From NCBI GenBank assembly GCA_031284845.1, contig JAITXH010000009.1, forward strand, positions 1 to 9,802: DNA of 9,802 bases. The letters are read 5' to 3'. Positions 5,976-9,802 of this stretch are shown here, piece by piece (position 1 is the stretch's first letter; every line of letters starts with the position of its first letter). The notes under the pieces were generated by a model. The model did not search any database, had not been told where the DNA came from, and worked only from the letters and a program-made list of their open reading frames with translations. The translations under genes were made by a program, and so were the position numbers. The DNA comes from Puniceicoccales bacterium. GTDB taxonomy: Bacteria; Verrucomicrobiota; Verrucomicrobiia; Opitutales; UBA953.

Positions 5976-7262
5976 GTGCATTCCTCTGAAATTATAGATT
6001 CCCTGATGACGCCGCAGGTCGGCTGGTTGCTCCTCGCGGCGGCCTGTGCCGGCGGATTTGTCGGCCTTGTCAAACAGTGGAAGGAAGGCACAAGTGCCGT
6101 CGCCGGAGTGCGCACGTTTTCACTGTGGGCCGTCCTCGGATTCGTCGCAGCCCAGCTCGATCAGGCCAGTTTTCCCGGCCTGATGTTGACGGCGTTTGTC
6201 CTGCTCGGCTCAGGAGTCGTTTTGTTTTCATTTACCAAAAAGCCCGATGGCGATGCCCATTTTGGACTGACTACGTTGGTGTCCGCGCCGCTTATGTTTC
6301 TCGTCGGCGCCTTGATTGCCACCGGACGGCGCGATTACGGGATCGTGCTGTGCGTTCTCGTCGCAGGCATTCTGGGGCTGCGCGATGTTACCCACCGTTG
6401 GAGCACGCTGTTGACCGAAGTGGACATTCGAGCCACCTTGCAGTTTACCTTCTTCACGGGCGTTATCTTACCGCTCGTCCCGGATAAGGTCGTGCTGGGC
6501 CTCTTCAACCCCTACGACACTTGGCGCATGGTGTTACTCATCTCCGGGGTGAATCTGCTCGGATACGCGGCAATGCGCCTGCTCGGGGCAAAAGCCGGAC
6601 TCCCGATCACGGGCATTGTCGGTGGCCTTGCCTCCAGCACGGCGGTAACATTGGCATTTAGCCGCAAAAGCCGGGAAGAGCCGGGTCACGATGCTGCATG
6701 TGCGCAGGCCATTTTGCTCGCGAACCAGTCTATGTTCGCCCGCGTCTGGGTGGTGATTCTCGCGCTTTGCCCTGCGTTCGCATGGCAGCTTTTCCCCGCC
6801 TTTCTGCTCGTCACTCTTACCGGATTGGCTGTGCCGGCTTGGCTCATGCGACATGCGTCCGTTCGGAGTGAAACAGAGGTGCCGGTAGTAAAAAATCCGC
6901 TCCGGCTCGGAGTCGCCGTCAAGTTCGGCCTCCTTTACGCCATCCTTGTTTTCATCCTCGCGCATTTCGGGCATGCGGCGGCCCCGGGCACATTTATCGG
7001 CATAAGTTTCCTGTCGGGACTGCTTACGATGGATGCCATCACTGTATCTCTGGCCAATAACATCCCCGACGCGGCTGCAAGCAGCACACTATTATTGCCC
7101 ATGGGCGCCGTGCTGGCAGCTATGGCGGCAAACACTATGATGAAAATGGGAATTGCACTTTACCTCGGCAATGCCGCCGTGCGCAGATGGGTGGTGCTCA
7201 GTTCGATTATTACACTTGCGAGCATAGGTGTGGCATGGGGGGCAATATGGGCATTCGCCTGA
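5976..7262 (+). CDS. MgtC/SapB-DUF4010 family integral membrane protein
   Basis: This 428-residue multi-spanning inner-membrane protein combines an N-terminal MgtC/SapB-like part with a C-terminal DUF4010 domain, the common length for this two-domain family. The MgtC-type signature appears as GLVKQWKEGTSAVAGVRTFSLWAVLGF (30-56), with the Gly-Val-Arg-Thr-Phe core intact. DUF4010 features are NPYDTWRMVLLISGVNLLGYAAMRLLG (178-204), GLPITGIVGGLASSTAVTLAFSRKSR (208-233), GLLTMDAITVSLA (348-360) and AANTMMKMGIALYLG (384-398). By eye there are ten or more hydrophobic segments, with polar loops near 231-244 and 294-306. MgtC proteins are linked to magnesium stress and inhibition of the F-ATPase in some pathogens, but DUF4010 versions are uncharacterised as far as I know. 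The start is uncertain: GTG 5976 is directly abutted by AGGGG with no spacer, and ATG 6006 (10 residues shorter, just before the first membrane helix) is equally acceptable. It stands alone in the operon sense, with 153 nt to the next gene. Confidence 0.9.
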   Translation: MHSSEIIDSLMTPQVGWLLLAAACAGGFVGLVKQWKEGTSAVAGVRTFSLWAVLGFVAAQLDQASFPGLMLTAFVLLGSGVVLFSFTKKPDGDAHFGLTTLVSAPLMFLVGALIATGRRDYGIVLCVLVAGILGLRDVTHRWSTLLTEVDIRATLQFTFFTGVILPLVPDKVVLGLFNPYDTWRMVLLISGVNLLGYAAMRLLGAKAGLPITGIVGGLASSTAVTLAFSRKSREEPGHDAACAQAILLANQSMFARVWVVILALCPAFAWQLFPAFLLVTLTGLAVPAWLMRHASVRSETEVPVVKNPLRLGVAVKFGLLYAILVFILAHFGHAAAPGTFIGISFLSGLLTMDAITVSLANNIPDAAASSTLLLPMGAVLAAMAANTMMKMGIALYLGNAAVRRWVVLSSIITLASIGVAWGAIWAFA

Positions 7263-7415
7263 CGCACCGTTTTTTCCTCTTAAACAAGAGCATATTGCCA
7301 AAAAACAAATTCCCCGTTACAGCCTTTTTTCATTTTTTTGCAGGAAGCGGCTTGCTAAATCCGACACAAGCCCCATTGAGGCGCGGCGTTTAATTTTTTT
7401 CCCAGTAGTCTGTTC

Positions 7416-9802
7416 ATGAAAACACTTGTCATCGCCGAAAAGCCATCAGTCGCCACTGATATTGCGCACGCCCTCAAAGTCCCGAAAAAAGACGATCTCT
7501 TCGAAAACGATGATTACGTTATTTCTTCGGCAATCGGGCACCTTGTCGAACTGGAGATGCCCGAGGACATAGACCCCAAGCTGCGCTTCTGGCGTCTCGA
7601 CGCCCTCCCCCTTCTTCCGAAAACCTTCGGCCTCAAGCCCAGCCCCAAGACCAAGGACCGCTTCTCCCTCCTCAAAAAGCTCCTCGCCCGACACGACATA
7701 AGCGCCGCCGTCAACGCCTGCGACGCCGGGCGCGAAGGCGAGCTTATCTTCGCCTACATCTACCAACTCGCCAAGGCAAAGCTCCCCGTCAAACGCGCAT
7801 GGATGCAAACCATGACCATCGAGGGCATCCGCACCGCCTTTGCCAACCTGCGCAACGGTGCCGATATGGCCGGTCTCGAAAGCGCCGCGCGCTGCCGGAG
7901 CGAGAGCGACTGGCTCATCGGCATCAACGGCACACGCGCCTTAACCAAACGCATGTTCGGCTCCCGCGCGGGCAATGTCGCCACCGTCGGGCGCGTCCAG
8001 ACCCCGACTCTCGCCATTGTCGTCAACCGGGAACTGGAAATCCGCAATTTCGTCCCCAGAGAATACTGGCGCATCACCGCCGCCTTTCAGGTTGCCAACG
8101 GCACTTACGAAGGCGTCTTCCAACGCCCTGCATTCAGGAAGAAAGCAGGCGACGAGCATGACCGCGCCGACCGCATCTGGACAAAGGAGACCGCCGAGGC
8201 CGTTGTCCACGCGGCCCGCGCCGCGACTGCCCCTGCCACCGTGCATGACGAAAAAAAGGCTACCACGCAGATCTCTCCCCGCCTCTACGATCTCACCACC
8301 CTTCAGCGCGAGGCGAACAGCCGCTATGGCCTCGCCGCACGGCAGACCCTCCAAATCGCTCAAGCTCTCTACGAACGCCACAAAGTCATCACCTACCCGC
8401 GCACTGATTCACGGGCCCTCCCTGAAGACTACGTGCCCACCTGCAAAAATACCCTTGCTGCCCTCGACGGAGACCTCGGTGCGTATGCCCGCAAAGCACT
8501 CGACTCCGGCTGGGTTCGCCACGACAAGCGCATTTTCAATAACGCTCAGATATCAGATCACTTTGCCATCATCCCCACGGGGACAAGCTCTGCCAGACTC
8601 GATGAAATAGAGGCAAAAATCTACGACATGATCGCCCGCCGTTTTGTCGCCACCTTTTACCCCCCCGCAGAATACGACGTCACCACCCGCACGAGCACTC
8701 TCATTGCTACACCGCCCGTGCATGGCGTCTTCGCCCCCAATAACGACACCCCGCCGGCACCCGCCGAAGAAACTCTCCGCAACCTCGAATTCAAAAGCGA
8801 AGGCAAAGTGCTCACCGCCCCCGGCTGGCTCGCCGTCTATGGCAAAAGCGCTATCGCCGAATTCCTCGGCACTCCCCTCCCGCCCGACACCGAAGCCAAA
8901 GGCGCTGCCTCCAAGCCATCGGCAAATAAGAGCAGCGGAGAATCCTCCTCCAAGGCTCCTCCCCTCCCCTTGCTCACTGCTGCCGACGGCGCCCCGCCGC
9001 ACGCACTCACTAGCGGTATCGCCCTGCACGCCGAGGCCACCAAGCCCCCGCCACGCTATACAGAAGCCACTCTCCTCTCCGCCATGGAAGGTGCCGGCAA
9101 GCTCGTGGACGACGAAGAACTCGCCGACGCCATGAAGGAACGCGGGCTGGGCACTCCGGCTACCCGCGCCGAGATCATCGAAGGTCTCGTGAATCAAAGC
9201 TACGTCGAGCGCGGCACCGAACGCGGCAAACGCGACCTGCGCCCCACCACCAAAGCTGAGGCGCTCCTCGAATTCCTCGCCGCCGTTAAGGCCGACGCAC
9301 TCACCAAGCCCGACATGACAGGCGAGTGGGAATACAAACTGCGCCAGATGGAACACGGCAAATATGCCCGCCAGACATTTATGGCGGAAATCGCCCGCGT
9401 CACAGAAGGCATCGTGGATCGCACCAAAAACTTTTCCGAAGACGCCCACGAATCACGCGTCACCGACATCATCTCCCCCTCCGATCAAAAACCCCTCGTA
9501 GAGACACTCCGCTCCTATAAGTCCCAGGACGGGATACTCACGATCTATAAGGTGATGACTGGCCGGAAAATCGAAGAAGACGAAATCCGCCGCCTCCTCG
9601 CCGATGGCGAAATCGGCCCCTTGGACGGCTTTGTCTCGCCGCGTACAGGCAACCGTTTCCCCTCAAAACTCAAACTCGTAGATGACGAGAAAAAGCCGGG
9701 GTGCAAAAAGGTCGAACTCGACTTCGGCAACAAGGTGGACGTCGCCAGCCTCTCCCCCTTCTGGAACGACCCCGACGCAAAGCACGAACTCTGCGAAGCG
9801 CC
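7416..9802 (+). CDS. topB: DNA topoisomerase III (type IA), C-terminus beyond window
   Basis: This type IA topoisomerase breaks and rejoins one DNA strand through a 5'-phosphotyrosine, decatenating DNA and relaxing negative supercoils. About 795 residues are visible, with no stop before the window ends. The Toprim domain has Glu8 (VIAEKPSVA) and NACDAGREGEL (100-110), so the metal motif is Asp103-x-Gly105-x-Glu107, the DAGREGE form of Bacillus-type TopB rather than the DPDREG form of E. coli. VGRVQTPTL lies at 191-199; YPRTDS (327-332) carries the catalytic Tyr327, almost the same position as in E. coli. HFAIIPTG, PPPRYTEATLLSAME (544-558) and RGLGTPATRAEII (576-588) follow in family order. 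Between about 490 and 540 there is a Ser/Ala/Lys/Pro-rich low-complexity linker. From Tyr701 a topoisomerase C-terminal repeat begins (SQDGILTIYKVMTGRKI..., then GFVSPRTGNRFPSKLKL). ATG 7416 is the clear start although no Shine-Dalgarno is present. The frame is intact throughout. Confidence 0.96.
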   Translation, partial: MKTLVIAEKPSVATDIAHALKVPKKDDLFENDDYVISSAIGHLVELEMPEDIDPKLRFWRLDALPLLPKTFGLKPSPKTKDRFSLLKKLLARHDISAAVNACDAGREGELIFAYIYQLAKAKLPVKRAWMQTMTIEGIRTAFANLRNGADMAGLESAARCRSESDWLIGINGTRALTKRMFGSRAGNVATVGRVQTPTLAIVVNRELEIRNFVPREYWRITAAFQVANGTYEGVFQRPAFRKKAGDEHDRADRIWTKETAEAVVHAARAATAPATVHDEKKATTQISPRLYDLTTLQREANSRYGLAARQTLQIAQALYERHKVITYPRTDSRALPEDYVPTCKNTLAALDGDLGAYARKALDSGWVRHDKRIFNNAQISDHFAIIPTGTSSARLDEIEAKIYDMIARRFVATFYPPAEYDVTTRTSTLIATPPVHGVFAPNNDTPPAPAEETLRNLEFKSEGKVLTAPGWLAVYGKSAIAEFLGTPLPPDTEAKGAASKPSANKSSGESSSKAPPLPLLTAADGAPPHALTSGIALHAEATKPPPRYTEATLLSAMEGAGKLVDDEELADAMKERGLGTPATRAEIIEGLVNQSYVERGTERGKRDLRPTTKAEALLEFLAAVKADALTKPDMTGEWEYKLRQMEHGKYARQTFMAEIARVTEGIVDRTKNFSEDAHESRVTDIISPSDQKPLVETLRSYKSQDGILTIYKVMTGRKIEEDEIRRLLADGEIGPLDGFVSPRTGNRFPSKLKLVDDEKKPGCKKVELDFGNKVDVASLSPFWNDPDAKHELCEA

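Noticed and set aside
7349..7372. GGCTTG...CAAGCC inverted repeat between the membrane protein gene and topB
   Set aside because: It is only 6 bp with a 12-nt loop and is not followed by a T-run, so it does not support a terminator call.
8553..9449. 298-codon minus-strand open frame opposite topB
   Set aside because: It is a mirror of a strongly GC-biased gene. The plus strand carries every TopB motif in one frame, while this frame has Gly/Ala/Phe-rich sequence with no family features.

Overview
The window looks like a piece of a bacterial chromosome with four intact, recognisable genes, one gene cut by each window edge, and a central AT-richer block of unfamiliar secreted proteins. The flanking genes (6-phosphogluconate dehydrogenase, a MgtC/DUF4010 membrane protein, topoisomerase III) are GC-rich with C/G-ending codons. 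Shine-Dalgarno sites are weak or absent. Lysine-rich exported proteins of unknown function sit between housekeeping genes. Together this would suit a Gram-negative such as a member of the Verrucomicrobiota (Opitutae-like), but that placement is only an impression from protein flavour and no marker here proves it.

Left region (1-2676, + strand): the C-terminal half of gnd; a small NTF2-like/SnoaL-fold protein; then, after a gap holding a perfect 9-bp inverted repeat just before the start codon, an AAA_14/DUF4143-type ATPase with an HTH-like segment and a C-terminal PD-(D/E)xK-like motif.

Central region (2688-5412, - strand): a candidate small transcription unit read right to left. It has a plausible sigma70-type promoter, a GC-rich leader of about 130 nt with two clear hairpins, a 287-aa exported protein, a 487-aa exported protein that is its diverged and C-terminally extended paralog, and a 49-aa signal-peptide ORF whose stop lies 11 nt from the stop of the converging ATPase gene. 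The two larger proteins share three blocks of similarity that can be aligned by eye. I do not recognise their family or function.

Right region (5413-9802): about 560 nt of non-coding DNA carries a strong compound hairpin and a long-range inverted repeat. It is followed by a complete MgtC/SapB-DUF4010 membrane protein and by topB, which runs off the right edge with its Toprim, catalytic Tyr and C-terminal repeat start intact.

The recognised genes do not form an obvious single pathway. No tRNA, rRNA, CRISPR array, IS transposase or defence cassette is visible. The part most likely to be new is the tandem secreted paralog block with its structured leader and small terminal ORF.
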